From an uncultured Bacteroidales bacterium (GTDB lineage: Bacteria > Bacteroidota > Bacteroidia > Bacteroidales > UBA932): a stretch of DNA of 19,795 nt. The first letter of the stretch is position 1, and each line of letters begins with the position of its first letter. A program made the position numbers and the translations under genes. The stretch is from the NCBI GenBank assembly GCA_946405485.1, contig CAMJHJ010000015.1, positions 1-19,795 on the forward strand, read 5' to 3'. Below the pieces are notes generated by a model. The model searched no databases and was not told the origin of the DNA. It saw only the letters and a list, made by a program, of their open reading frames with translations. This document shows positions 10,801-18,560 of this stretch, one piece after another.

Positions 10801-12031
10801 AGACCGGACTCATGAGCTGAAGCTTCTTGAGTTCGTCGGTCATATGGACGGTAGGGTCGACCGTGAATGTAGCACCCGATTGTTCTCCTACCTTTTGTTT
10901 TCCTTCCTTTTGTTTTCCTTCCTTTTGTTTTCCTACCTCTTGTTTTCCTACAACTTGTTTAACTGCATCGGTCAACCTACCCTGTAATTCATCCAAATTG
11001 AGTTGGACCTTCTTGAATGACGTCACTTCATCCACCAGCTTGGATTCGTCAAATCCCTGCTTGACAAGGGCGGCAGGCATATCGACGAGGACTTTGTCGT
11101 CGTCGATGGCTTTCTCATAGGTCCGGTACTCTTTGAGGCCGGTTTCCTGGATATCCAGTTTCAGGCCGTCCGGAAGCGCCTTGAATTCACCGTCCGAGAT
11201 GAAAAACTGTTTCCGGGCCAGGTCGATAAAGGTCTCCCCGCCGGTCTTGAAGGACCACTGGTAATAGACCGGGAAGGACAGCTTCCCGGACTTGTCATCC
11301 CAGGCAAGCTGCTTGTAGTCAGCGCCTGCCAGGGGTTCCCCCATCCCGGCCCGACGGCCCAATTCGAAAGCCGGAACCAGAAACATCGTATAATGTGTCT
11401 TGGCTTCCAGCTTCCGGAAGCAGAACAGGCGGGAAACACCGTCGTCGGGATTCTGGACCACATAATCAGCCACTTTTTCGGAATCGATCTTTCCTTCCGC
11501 ATCCTGCATGTTCCACACGTCCGGGGCGGTCACCTGCACGTGCGCGAGTTTGTAGAACTCGTCGACCTTAGGATAGAAATTCTCCCCACTCGGATTGAAA
11601 GTGACCCGCCGAAAACCCTTGTTGTCTTTTTCCAAGGTGAATTCATCGTCCTTGCAAGCCAGGAGGAGCAGCCAAGGCACCAGTTTTCCCTGGGATTCCT
11701 TCAGCGGGGTGTACCGCCAAGGGAAGTCTTCCTCGTAAAACTCGATATACGGCATATACCCGAAGCTGTATCCGACGGAATTGTCCTCGGGCACGATCTC
11801 ACTGATCGCCAGTTCACTGACTGTCCGGACATCGACCGGTCCGGCCAGGGACAACTCCTTCACGAACGCTGGAATCTTCACTTCCGGCGCGTCGGTCGGG
11901 GATCCGGCTTTCTTGCCACGCAAATCGGCCTTCACGGTAAAACCGGCACGGAGTCCGTCCAAGGAATGATCCGTGATCTCCTTGGCAAGTCCCTTCCTCA
12001 AATAAGGCAGTATATATACTTTACGGCTCAT
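7898..12031 (-). CDS. Protein B: uncharacterised giant protein (1377 aa), PYIEF-PWRYTP / LLWREYPTD family
   Basis: Function unknown. I chose the ATG at 12031 (MSRKVYILPYLRKGLAKEI) rather than the upstream in-frame ATG at 12178, because the extra 49 residues lie over the end of protein A and look like repeat-shadow sequence. With this start the gap to protein A is 11 bases. Signatures: PYIEFYEEDFPWRYTP with LVPWLLLLACKDDEF near residues 91-130; a KQKEG pentapeptide linker near 358-383; an Ala-rich block near 520-570; NPIFEEAFLAGMNTEMGREL followed by LWREYPTDERGSYFRKFWD near 1140-1185; and near the C-terminus PVLAPTMTGWLADDTYMAGF. From memory, IEF-PWLFTP and GLNHEMARELLWREYPTDQRGTYFRQFWD are hallmarks of hypothetical proteins in Actinobacteria. 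Residues of about 630-1035 come from markedly AT-rich DNA and may be an inserted domain. No signal peptide or membrane segment is visible. Confidence 0.9.
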   Translation of the reverse strand: MSRKVYILPYLRKGLAKEITDHSLDGLRAGFTVKADLRGKKAGSPTDAPEVKIPAFVKELSLAGPVDVRTVSELAISEIVPEDNSVGYSFGYMPYIEFYEEDFPWRYTPLKESQGKLVPWLLLLACKDDEFTLEKDNKGFRRVTFNPSGENFYPKVDEFYKLAHVQVTAPDVWNMQDAEGKIDSEKVADYVVQNPDDGVSRLFCFRKLEAKTHYTMFLVPAFELGRRAGMGEPLAGADYKQLAWDDKSGKLSFPVYYQWSFKTGGETFIDLARKQFFISDGEFKALPDGLKLDIQETGLKEYRTYEKAIDDDKVLVDMPAALVKQGFDESKLVDEVTSFKKVQLNLDELQGRLTDAVKQVVGKQEVGKQKEGKQKEGKQKVGEQSGATFTVDPTVHMTDELKKLQLMSPVFSENEGMTENEDPWVVPPVYGARHILAKKEDLDNEKLFLGKLNLRFRNRAAAGLGVSVVKRNQETFVNRAWGMIDTINAANQQIREYYEAVKANGAASKKATSLRYFQFKPYASGLQADAAIRVANAQSAANVNAVDLAMDLADPAVSNLSIRSSVFQPIVKASGISVDELDVISNRKYWEQHWAEIVRASAGYKFLTGEIPFFEGGIDDRFDFLRPIFTVDHPATINLTQEQGQKQGTISVVPGDDGKVLRFRADNISDSLPARSPFYGIKDYMEVIGWLNDEDISCFKDNHVWWCNGIDHMMGCIEGAKTEYEKHWGESMGSQLHQLSLPVKTTVYDGSAFVGYAFFMRDEAYEPFKSDYPNGFYFSYLYSKSTYKLFILPQERFDDVEEGAVEYSRSGRSIPVVRDPNQEGRFMLEDENESLLHNTAISYSPDVTGKDFFLWGVRNHMIKDSNYYVLWSTLLEKLAGTDPTIKVFLNKESVIYKSGKMKSGTVRRLWIDWKNGVIHVKGEYYTHSKKKYLKRTYYYSEHGFWLYLSDECVKSDPNFPTIVEVDTAKLMTKVRKWMSCLDWVDDIFWSPNCAKLKSSSVAKLPEVKADDVGKIGEKTDDMKEFLGEVCEEADKFRKIIKPLLPEPDEVATSEDLDPTFDEEKLIDADEENRKRLVELANTFAERGMSLDLSISNFDGKYPIMAYPIFPDPTSFYLRELSERFILPSVDQLKLNSISCFVTNPIFEEAFLAGMNTEMGRELLWREYPTDERGSYFRKFWDQVELPSDFSKGYFDVKYLHNWNKRLGANHEDGKGQLVVFIIKSELMMQYPQTGITLSRPSNGILDPVLAPTMTGWLADDTYMAGFDISKLDSTQGLYLTFTETDKSQRFSQKPLSGADASGDLSSLFAIKHKNDGSVWGSEVRASYLVVNNLHLDDDVEVSGHGVGGLHPHDFDDSVINPDNRHDFNTDIRPPLKR
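8920..10270. other. AT-rich island inside the gene for protein B
   Basis: Hand counts give about 33% GC at 9181-9240 and 30% at 9661-9720, against 62% at 3001-3060 in protein C. The frame stays open throughout. The encoded stretch (about residues 590-1035 of protein B) is rich in Lys, Tyr, Phe, Asn and Asp, unlike its flanks. The edges are approximate. It may be a recently acquired or relaxed domain; no insertion-sequence ends or direct repeats were found at the edges. Confidence 0.55.
10881..10960. repeat. 15-bp tandem repeat encoding a GKQKE linker in protein B
   Basis: About five copies of a 15-base unit (plus strand CCTTCCTTTTGTTTT and variants) lie head to tail and in frame. They encode VGKQEVGKQKEGKQKEGKQK on the minus strand, a charged, flexible linker between two parts of protein B. 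The two central copies are identical, which suggests recent slippage. Confidence 0.85.
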
Positions 12032-12042
12032 GGCTGATGAAA

Positions 12043-15000
12043 TTACTTGTCTGTCTTTTCGTTCTTCTTTTCCGCTTTCTTCTGGAGCACGACGAGATAA
12101 CGGTCGAAAGCCGCCCGATCCCGGCGGTTGTTGCTGACGGCAACCGGCTTCCTGTTGATGTGGATGGGCTCGTTCCAACTCCCAGGGTTCTTGATGCCAG
12201 GATCCTTGACGCCGGGATCCCTGACGCCGGGATCCCTGGGGTCTGGATCCCTGGGGTCTGGAACTCTGATACCGGGATCCCCGTGGCCAGGAACTCTGAT
12301 ACCGGGATCCTTGATGCCGGGATCCTTGATGCCAGGGTTCTTGATGCCGGGATCCTTGATGCCAGGGTTCTTGATACCGGGATCCTTGATGCCAGGGTTC
12401 TTGATACCGGGATCCTTGATGCCAGGGTTCTTGATACCGGGATCCTTGGAGCCGGTAACCTTGGTGATAGGGACCTTGGCGACGGGCTCCTTGGTGCCAG
12501 CAACCTTGGTGGCGGTAACCTTGGTGGCGGTAACCTTGGTGGCAGGCTTCTTGGCGACGGGTTCCTTGGCGGTGGCGACATTCTTGGTCAAGTTCTTGAC
12601 CGAACGTACGGAGGCCGTCAATTTCTCATCTTTTGAAGCGAACGCCCGCGTCTTGCCAAACCCTGCGCCGATCACATCATCCTCGCTTCCCAAGGGTCTC
12701 CAGAAGTAGGAAGTCCTTCTCTCCAGCAGCTGGTTATGTTTCGAATCCGACACTTTGCACGAATCCCTCATATTCAGCGTGAAGCCGGAATTATACTTCA
12801 CGTAGGACTCGCTGTTGAGTCTCTCCTTCACATCCATCAACTTGTACAGGCTGGGTGCGAAATCGTTCTGTTCCAAGACCAGGTCGCCGGTTCCGGCATC
12901 TTTGTTGTTCACCTGGCCGATGGAAATCAGACTATAATCCTCCGGCACGGCGTCGTTGCACACATCCATCTTCATCAGTTCCTTGGTCCCCAACTTGTCG
13001 GAAGCGACCGTCTTCATCGGGACGATGGACTGATTGAAGGTGACCGATCCGTCAGGTTGGGCGATCATTACCCCTTCAGGAGCATCGAACAGCGACACCA
13101 GCGTCTGGTTGGCGAGGGTGGAATTGTCGATGAGCCAGTTGGTATCCTTCTTCCACTCTTCCTCCAACAGGGGGATGACCGCAACGAGCTTGGAAGGGAG
13201 CTCGGGCGTCTTCTTGCCCCAGGTCTTGGAGAAACTGACATCGATGGGGATGAACAGGAACCAGAACTTGGCCTTTCCGGCGATCTTCCACGGCGCCGGG
13301 CCCTGGACATCGAGAGAGAGGTCGATGGAAAGGAGATTCCAGCTGCCGCACTTCACGCTCACGCCCGCGCATACATAGAACATAAAGCGGAACGGGTCGA
13401 ACTGGAAGAGGGCGTCGAAGCCGGCGTAGCCGGTGATGCCGAATTTGTCCCAACCCACCTTGAGGTCGAAGCGCGCGCCGATCTGGAAGGAGTTGGACGT
13501 AATCGCCATGTAGGTCTCGAAGGAGATCTTGAGGATTTCGTAGTCCAACTTCATCGCCAGACGGTTCATCTTGCCCACCCGGAGGCCTTCCTCCGGCTTA
13601 TAAGCCGGGTGGAAGCCGCCGATGGACAGCAGGAAGCCCTTCGTGCCGCCCCAGTTCAGGCGGAAGGCCATGTCGCCGGAGATGGAGATGCCGACGATCT
13701 CGGAATCGACGATGGAAGCATCGAACCACATTCCTTCCTCGAAGTTGATACCGCCGGCGAAATAGACATTGATCCGGACGATGCCATCTGCGGCGTTCAC
13801 CCGGAGGGCGCCCACGATAATGATCTCCGTAGGCTTGGGCAGCTGCAGCAAGAGGCCGAAATCACACTTGACGACAGGCTCGAAACTGATCTGGCCCAGG
13901 AAGCCGAAGAAGAACTGACCGTTCTTGGCCGGGAAATAGGTGACCACGTTGGTCTTCATTTCCGCCAGATGCTCCGGGTGGTCGACGAGGTTGCCCACGA
14001 AGAACACCTGGTCCAGCGTTCCAGTCCGTACGCCATTCTGGATGGCGTCCCGGCTGATCTGGCGGTTCAGGCCGATGGTTCCGCCCACGGCGGTCAGCGA
14101 GAAACCCATGCCGAGCGGAATGCCCGGATGGAACTCGGCGCTCAGGAGCACGATCAGATTGAAGGAGTGCCCCTTCGCGGTACCCGGGTCGCAAAGGAGG
14201 AGGGCACCCACGGCGATTTTCTTCAGAATATCCAAGGACAGGACGCCAAAGAACTCGCCGGTATCCCTGTCGATGGAAATGTAACCGGCGCCCTTTACGA
14301 CGGAAGCATCGATCGAGATGCCGAAGCCGGTGGGGAACTGCAGGGACGCGTCCAGGTCGAAGTCGCCGATCTTGCCGTCCTTGTCCTTATAATTAAGGAT
14401 GAAGCCGATGCCCAGGTTCTCGACGGCGACGACCAGCGCGCTGCTGAAATCCACCTGGAAGGTCGTGGCGGCCGCGAACTGCAGCTTGCCGCTCTCGCCC
14501 GGTACCGTGCCGGCGTCCACGCTGAAGGATTCGATGGTGAGGGGGCCGAACTTCTTATGGTTCAAGTCATAGACCAGGTGCAGGCCCACATCCCCGCCAA
14601 AGTCGAATCCCTTCTGGAGGTCGTACCATAGATAGGTGCTGAAATTCAGGTCCACATTGTCCTTGAGCACCTCCTTGACGAAGGCGACATCCTGGAGTTT
14701 CAGCGAGAGCGTCGCACCCTGGATGGCGCCGAAGTAGCCGACCTGGAACTTGTTCTCGTCAGACGCTTCGCCGGCCTCGATACCGTAGGTCTGAAGGTCG
14801 GCATGGTTCTTCCCGAAACCGAGATAGAAGTGCTGGGGATAGTTGTCAACCTTCATGGACAGGTACTTGGAATCAAATACCTGCCACGGGTCGTTTTCGT
14901 TACGCGTGAACGACATGTTGAACATGGCGTTCAGGGCTTCGGTGCTGCCGAAGAACTCGAAATCCCAGTCCTTCTTCAGTTTGAGGCCGCAGCCTTTTTC

Positions 15001-18000
15001 GCTGAGCGCTTTCAGTGCTGTTTCCTGGTCTTTGTCACCCGGTGCTTTTCCACCTGCGCTCCCTACTACGGCCAGACTCATCGTATGGCTCTTTCCGATG
15101 GGGAACGTCAGCGTCGTGCTGGCATTGAGGATGACCACGGCATAGAGGACGGTCTCCGTCTCCTGTTCCTCTTCCGACTTGCCGTCCTTCTTACCATCCT
15201 TCTGGCCATCCTTCTGGCCCTCAGCCTTCTTGTCCGTGTCCTTCTTGTCCTCTTCGGTTTCAACGGGTTCGTCGATGGCGAAGAAGCAGAACTGCAGCAG
15301 GGCGGAAGCGTTGAAATCGACCTTGGCCTTGTCTTTCTTGGGCTTGGGATTTTCCTTCTCCTCTTTCGTGTCCAGTTTCACCACGGTCACGGAAACGAAG
15401 TCGTTGTCCAGGTCCGCCTTGTAGTCGCACTGCTTGATGAAATCCTTGAAATCGCCCTCCGGGAACGTGGGCATGAAGTCCGCCACATATTCCTTCACAC
15501 CCTTCGGGAGATCGGAATAGAGACCGGTGACCAGGGAGAAGATCTTGTCGTACCCCATGTCTGAGGTGCAGAAGGTGATGGTGCGTTCCGCGATCTTGTA
15601 CACCCAGTCGATCCATCCCTCGTCGATCGGGACCGAGACGGAAAGGGTGTCCTTGACCAGCGTAAGGCCGGCCTGGGCCGCCGCCGTCTTCTCGCCCTTC
15701 TGGACCTTCTCCTTGATGGTGGCCATCTCGGCCAGGGTCGGGGAGAGTTTTTCCTTGATCTTGTCGGCGGAAGGGAGTTTGTCCGCGATGTCCTCGAGCG
15801 GATTCTCCACATTCCGGACCAGGTCGAGCAGCCGGCACAGGATCTCCCGGATCGCTTCACGCACGAGCCGGAGCAGATAAGCCTTGACCTTCCGGATGAG
15901 AGGCATGAAGACCTGGTTTACGATCCGGTTCCAGACATTGGACGCCACATCCCTGGCCAGCTCCTTGACGTCGTCGATTCCGTATTGGTTCAGGCTGCTT
16001 TTCGCCGAATCGAAGATAGTGTCCATGCACTGGACGAATCCCTCGAAATACAGGTCGGGGCGCGGAAGGGAAACGTCGTCGAGGGCGGAGGAAAGGACGT
16101 CGATGTACTGGGTGATGTCCAGCTCCTTGAAAGCGTCGTCGATCTTCTTTCCCCAGCCGCCGGAGATGGTGGTTTGCATCGCGCCGGAGAGCAGGCCCTG
16201 CACCGCGCTGACATCACCCTCGAACACGGACTGGAGCTGGCCCAGCACCGTTTCCAGACGTTCTTTCCACAGCGTAGGCGAGAAGAAGCCATACAGGTTG
16301 GAATAGACGCCGGCCGCCCAGGCCTTGAACTGCGTTTCCGCCGTGTCCTTCAGACCCGTGGCCAATTGTTCGGGATCGGGAGCCGAGGAGTCGCGGATGG
16401 CGTCCACGATGGCCGGCTCGACAATGTCGTCGAACAGTTTCTGGACAGGCTTGGGAACGGAGACGCCCGCGGAAAGCTGATCGACCACCGCCTTGAGTTC
16501 CTTGGCGATGTCGTTGAGGAAGGACTTCCCCTCCTCCAAGCCGTCAAAGAGCTTGTCCTGGATGGATTTCAGGAGTTCCGTGGCCTCCTTGACCAGGTGG
16601 TCGTACAGTTCCTTCAAGAGATCCAGGACCTTCCGGATGGTGACCATGAGCGGCTTCACCGCCGCCCAGAATTCCTTCTGCGCCTCTCCGGCCAGCGACA
16701 TCATCTTGTCCGCCAGGCTCTTGAGGAGGGATTCCAGCAGGTTTCGGATGGAGCGGAAATCAGGGATGTCGGGATTGAAGAGCCGGGCGATTCCCAGAAT
16801 CTTGTCGATAAGGTTCTTGGCGTCCTCCAGGGTATCCACCGGGTAGAGCGACTTGAAGTAGCTGACCGGGGAGGTGAACATCCGTTCGATCCGACCCCAA
16901 CGGAAAACGGTGATATTCAGGGAATAGGAGAAGTTGGCCGCCTCACCGATCAGCTCCGCAGCCTTCCCGTTGACCATCTGGCCGGCCGCCTTGACGGCGC
17001 CCGCCGCGTCGGACAGGTTGCTGCTGATGAAGGCCATCTGCTGCTGGATCGCCGTGATGCCGAAGGTGGAAGCGTCGACCAGGTCTCCCGTCAGTTTCAG
17101 GTTCGCGCCGATGGCGTCGGAGACGGTCTTAGCGGCATCCTCCGTCAAAGTCTTGGCATCCTGGAGGCCCCCGCCGATTACACCGCCCATTTCAGCGCCC
17201 GCGTCCTTGACGGTGGAGAGGGCGGAAGACAGATTGTCGGCCACGGTCTTGCGGACCGTCTCCAAACCGGAGATGAAGCCATTCGGAAGCTTGAGCGTCA
17301 CTTCCTTCTGGCCTACGACGCCCAGGAAATCGAGGATGGCATAGGCCTTGCCCAATCCTTCCGCAACCTGCTCGTAGATGCTCTTGACCCCGGAGTTTTC
17401 CAACTCCTTGGCGGCTTTATCCAGCTCTTTGCGCGCATCGTCGGAGAAGCGGTTATAGACGTCTTCCATCTCGCGGACGCTGTCGTTGAAGAGCGTCTCA
17501 GCGAACACCTGCGCGCTGTTCGTCGCTTTCTTGATGCTTTCGTCCGCAGTGTTGAGCGCATCCTGGACTTGCTCCTTGATACTCTTCGCCTTATCCTTGA
17601 CCAGGCTGTAGATGGAATTCGCCTGCATCCGGATGTAGTGGATCTCGTCGGCGAAGACTTCCTGGCCGTTCCGGAGCAGCGTGATCAGGATATGCTCGAC
17701 CACCTTCTTGACGAAGCCCTTGACATCGAAACCGCCCGCAAAATTCGCCACCGCATCCGAGAGCTCCTTGGTAATCTCGCTCGCCTTGACATTGCTGTAG
17801 CCCTCGATCAGTTCCTTGATGTCCTTGAAACAGTCCTTCGCCGCCGAACCGATGGCGGAGTAATCGATATCCTTGACACTATTGGCATTCACAATCGGCG
17901 CGATGGTGTCTTTAAACTTGTCCATCAGGGCCAGGCTGTTGGTGACAAGTTCGCCCAGCTTACTGGTCTCTGTACAGTGGCTGATATCGAATCCTACCTG

Positions 18001-18231
18001 GGCAAAAATGGCATCGACGACCTTGTATCCGGCTTCCAGGCCCTTCCCGATATCCGCAAAGGGCGTAGCGGAAGAAATGGATTGCTTTTCGCAGTCCTCT
18101 GCGGCTTTCCGGACTCCGGCGAACTGTTTTTCCAGATCCTTGATCAGGCTGTCTTTCGTTTTCTCAAGCAAAAGCAGCAATTTGTTGGCGACATCGGCGA
18201 ATTCCATAGGCGAGAATCTTATTGACCGCAT
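12043..18231 (-). CDS. Protein A: DUF6603-like giant protein (2062 aa) with helical N-terminus and PGIK pentapeptide tail
   Basis: Function unknown. Residues 1 to about 850 are predicted amphipathic helices (many KDAGAEMGG- and LLKSIQDKL-like stretches, coiled-coil or apolipoprotein-like). A charged linker with GQKDGQKDGKKDGK follows near 1000-1020. From about 1050 to 1680 the chain is beta-rich and matches what I recall of DUF6603: VGGTIGLNRQ near 1385, ITSNSFQIGARFDL and GYAGFDALFQFDPFRF near 1570-1615, and GPAPWKIAGKAKFWFLFIPI ending in SKTWG near 1645-1675. Residues of about 1885-2017 are pentapeptide repeats (first TATKV-type, then alternating DPGIK/NPGIK), and a Lys-rich tail ends the protein. 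No signal peptide is visible. A second in-frame ATG at 18207 (MEFADVANKLLLLLEK) may be the true start, since the preceding MRSIRFSP looks untranslated. It is the first gene of the operon. The DUF6603 call is from memory; the frame is certain. Confidence 0.9.
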   Translation of the reverse strand: MRSIRFSPMEFADVANKLLLLLEKTKDSLIKDLEKQFAGVRKAAEDCEKQSISSATPFADIGKGLEAGYKVVDAIFAQVGFDISHCTETSKLGELVTNSLALMDKFKDTIAPIVNANSVKDIDYSAIGSAAKDCFKDIKELIEGYSNVKASEITKELSDAVANFAGGFDVKGFVKKVVEHILITLLRNGQEVFADEIHYIRMQANSIYSLVKDKAKSIKEQVQDALNTADESIKKATNSAQVFAETLFNDSVREMEDVYNRFSDDARKELDKAAKELENSGVKSIYEQVAEGLGKAYAILDFLGVVGQKEVTLKLPNGFISGLETVRKTVADNLSSALSTVKDAGAEMGGVIGGGLQDAKTLTEDAAKTVSDAIGANLKLTGDLVDASTFGITAIQQQMAFISSNLSDAAGAVKAAGQMVNGKAAELIGEAANFSYSLNITVFRWGRIERMFTSPVSYFKSLYPVDTLEDAKNLIDKILGIARLFNPDIPDFRSIRNLLESLLKSLADKMMSLAGEAQKEFWAAVKPLMVTIRKVLDLLKELYDHLVKEATELLKSIQDKLFDGLEEGKSFLNDIAKELKAVVDQLSAGVSVPKPVQKLFDDIVEPAIVDAIRDSSAPDPEQLATGLKDTAETQFKAWAAGVYSNLYGFFSPTLWKERLETVLGQLQSVFEGDVSAVQGLLSGAMQTTISGGWGKKIDDAFKELDITQYIDVLSSALDDVSLPRPDLYFEGFVQCMDTIFDSAKSSLNQYGIDDVKELARDVASNVWNRIVNQVFMPLIRKVKAYLLRLVREAIREILCRLLDLVRNVENPLEDIADKLPSADKIKEKLSPTLAEMATIKEKVQKGEKTAAAQAGLTLVKDTLSVSVPIDEGWIDWVYKIAERTITFCTSDMGYDKIFSLVTGLYSDLPKGVKEYVADFMPTFPEGDFKDFIKQCDYKADLDNDFVSVTVVKLDTKEEKENPKPKKDKAKVDFNASALLQFCFFAIDEPVETEEDKKDTDKKAEGQKDGQKDGKKDGKSEEEQETETVLYAVVILNASTTLTFPIGKSHTMSLAVVGSAGGKAPGDKDQETALKALSEKGCGLKLKKDWDFEFFGSTEALNAMFNMSFTRNENDPWQVFDSKYLSMKVDNYPQHFYLGFGKNHADLQTYGIEAGEASDENKFQVGYFGAIQGATLSLKLQDVAFVKEVLKDNVDLNFSTYLWYDLQKGFDFGGDVGLHLVYDLNHKKFGPLTIESFSVDAGTVPGESGKLQFAAATTFQVDFSSALVVAVENLGIGFILNYKDKDGKIGDFDLDASLQFPTGFGISIDASVVKGAGYISIDRDTGEFFGVLSLDILKKIAVGALLLCDPGTAKGHSFNLIVLLSAEFHPGIPLGMGFSLTAVGGTIGLNRQISRDAIQNGVRTGTLDQVFFVGNLVDHPEHLAEMKTNVVTYFPAKNGQFFFGFLGQISFEPVVKCDFGLLLQLPKPTEIIIVGALRVNAADGIVRINVYFAGGINFEEGMWFDASIVDSEIVGISISGDMAFRLNWGGTKGFLLSIGGFHPAYKPEEGLRVGKMNRLAMKLDYEILKISFETYMAITSNSFQIGARFDLKVGWDKFGITGYAGFDALFQFDPFRFMFYVCAGVSVKCGSWNLLSIDLSLDVQGPAPWKIAGKAKFWFLFIPIDVSFSKTWGKKTPELPSKLVAVIPLLEEEWKKDTNWLIDNSTLANQTLVSLFDAPEGVMIAQPDGSVTFNQSIVPMKTVASDKLGTKELMKMDVCNDAVPEDYSLISIGQVNNKDAGTGDLVLEQNDFAPSLYKLMDVKERLNSESYVKYNSGFTLNMRDSCKVSDSKHNQLLERRTSYFWRPLGSEDDVIGAGFGKTRAFASKDEKLTASVRSVKNLTKNVATAKEPVAKKPATKVTATKVTATKVAGTKEPVAKVPITKVTGSKDPGIKNPGIKDPGIKNPGIKDPGIKNPGIKDPGIKNPGIKDPGIKDPGIRVPGHGDPGIRVPDPRDPDPRDPGVRDPGVKDPGIKNPGSWNEPIHINRKPVAVSNNRRDRAAFDRYLVVLQKKAEKKNEKTDK
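12183..12575. repeat. 15/30-bp tandem repeat array encoding PGIK and TATKV pentapeptides
   Basis: About 26 in-frame 15-base units encode the C-terminal repeat of protein A. The core is a 30-base higher-order unit (DPGIK+NPGIK). Four near-identical copies start at 12331, 12361, 12391 and 12421; the copies at 12361 and 12391 are the same over the full unit. Many copies contain GGATCC. The part at 12450-12575 uses diverged units of the ACCTTGGTGGCGGTA type, encoding TATKV. There are no unique spacers, so it is not CRISPR. Identical neighbours imply recent expansion and probable length variation between strains. Confidence 0.95.
15181..15228. repeat. 12-bp degenerate repeat encoding a GQKD/GKKD linker in protein A
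   Basis: Three to four 12-base units (GCCATCCTTCTG and variants on the plus strand) encode GQKDGQKDGKKDGK on the minus strand. They form a Lys/Asp/Gly linker just before the beta-rich DUF6603-like half. Confidence 0.7.
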
Positions 18232-18309
18232 AAAAATAAGAAATTACTATTTGAAATGCAACTATTTAACAAACAACATTTAATTAAATAATTTTTTTAA
18301 CGGACTTGA

Positions 18310-18323
18310 ATGAATATATTCAT
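18310..18323. promoter_or_regulatory. 14-bp perfect palindrome, candidate operator
   Basis: ATGAATATATTCAT is its own reverse complement over all 14 bases. It lies 87 bases upstream of the start of protein A and 238 bases upstream of the FN3/LamG start, in the shared regulatory gap. Such a dyad could bind a dimeric regulator of the operon. No regulator gene is in the window, and AT-rich DNA yields palindromes by chance. Confidence 0.35.
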
Positions 18324-18529
18324 AATGAGCCGATTTGCAGCCGCCGACCAAAAACTTTCAATTCGTAAGCAAAACGCAGCAACCGAAAGCAAAGGAGGCA
18401 TTTTTCAGGGCTCTTCCTGTCACTATTTGTTAACCTTGCAGCTTCCTTTCCATGCCTCATTATAATCCTTTATGCATAAGGCGAAGATTTCTTCAAAAAG
18501 AAAGAAGAAACAATTATCCTATTTTTTCT

Positions 18530-18537
18530 TATATTTG
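18530..18537 (+). promoter_or_regulatory. Bacteroidota-type -7 promoter element for the FN3/LamG gene
   Basis: TATATTTG fits the Bacteroidota primary-sigma consensus TAnnTTTG exactly and lies 23 bases before the ATG, leaving a short leader. The -33 TTTG partner is not obvious at the usual spacing. Confidence 0.6.
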
Positions 18538-18560
18538 TTAGCATTCAAGAATCTTCAGCC

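Larger units (their letters stand above)
18232..18560. other. Divergent intergenic region between protein A and the FN3/LamG gene
   Basis: This 329-base gap is strongly AT-rich at 18232-18330 and holds no convincing gene. It contains the promoter element of the rightward gene at 18530-18537, a 14-bp palindrome at 18310-18323, a 12-bp AT palindrome at 18278-18289, and a 10-bp palindrome TTATGCATAA at 18470-18479. TTTGTTA occurs three times, each oriented toward the gene it faces: twice on the plus strand (about 18426 and 18534) and once on the minus strand (about 18267-18273). For protein A, a minus-strand TTTG lies about 23 bases ahead of a poor TAATTTCT -7 box; I do not regard that as a firm promoter. 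Confidence 0.7.

Noticed and set aside
12032..12178. 49-residue N-terminal extension of protein B
   Set aside because: It overlaps the end of protein A, is compositionally odd, and the ATG at 12031 gives a usual 11-base gap and a natural N-terminus.
12331..12450. Possible CRISPR array from 30-base repeats
   Set aside because: The repeats are contiguous with no unique spacers and encode an in-frame peptide.
12021..12709. Open frames of 186-199 codons on both strands over the repeat array
   Set aside because: A 15-base repeat lacking stops in any frame keeps all frames open; the products are pure low-complexity sequence.
19..18231. Contractile injection system or phage tail cluster
   Set aside because: No sheath, tube, baseplate, spike, AAA ATPase or LysM protein can be recognised in the window.
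18232..18300. Firm promoter for the giant operon
   Set aside because: The best -7 candidate (TAATTTCT on the minus strand) misses half of the TTTG consensus.
18297..18401. 34-codon minus-strand open frame (MPPLLSVAAF...) in the intergenic gap, with AGGAAGAG 12 bases upstream
   Set aside because: Short, no recognisable product, poor spacing of the ribosome site, and it covers the palindrome; probably chance.
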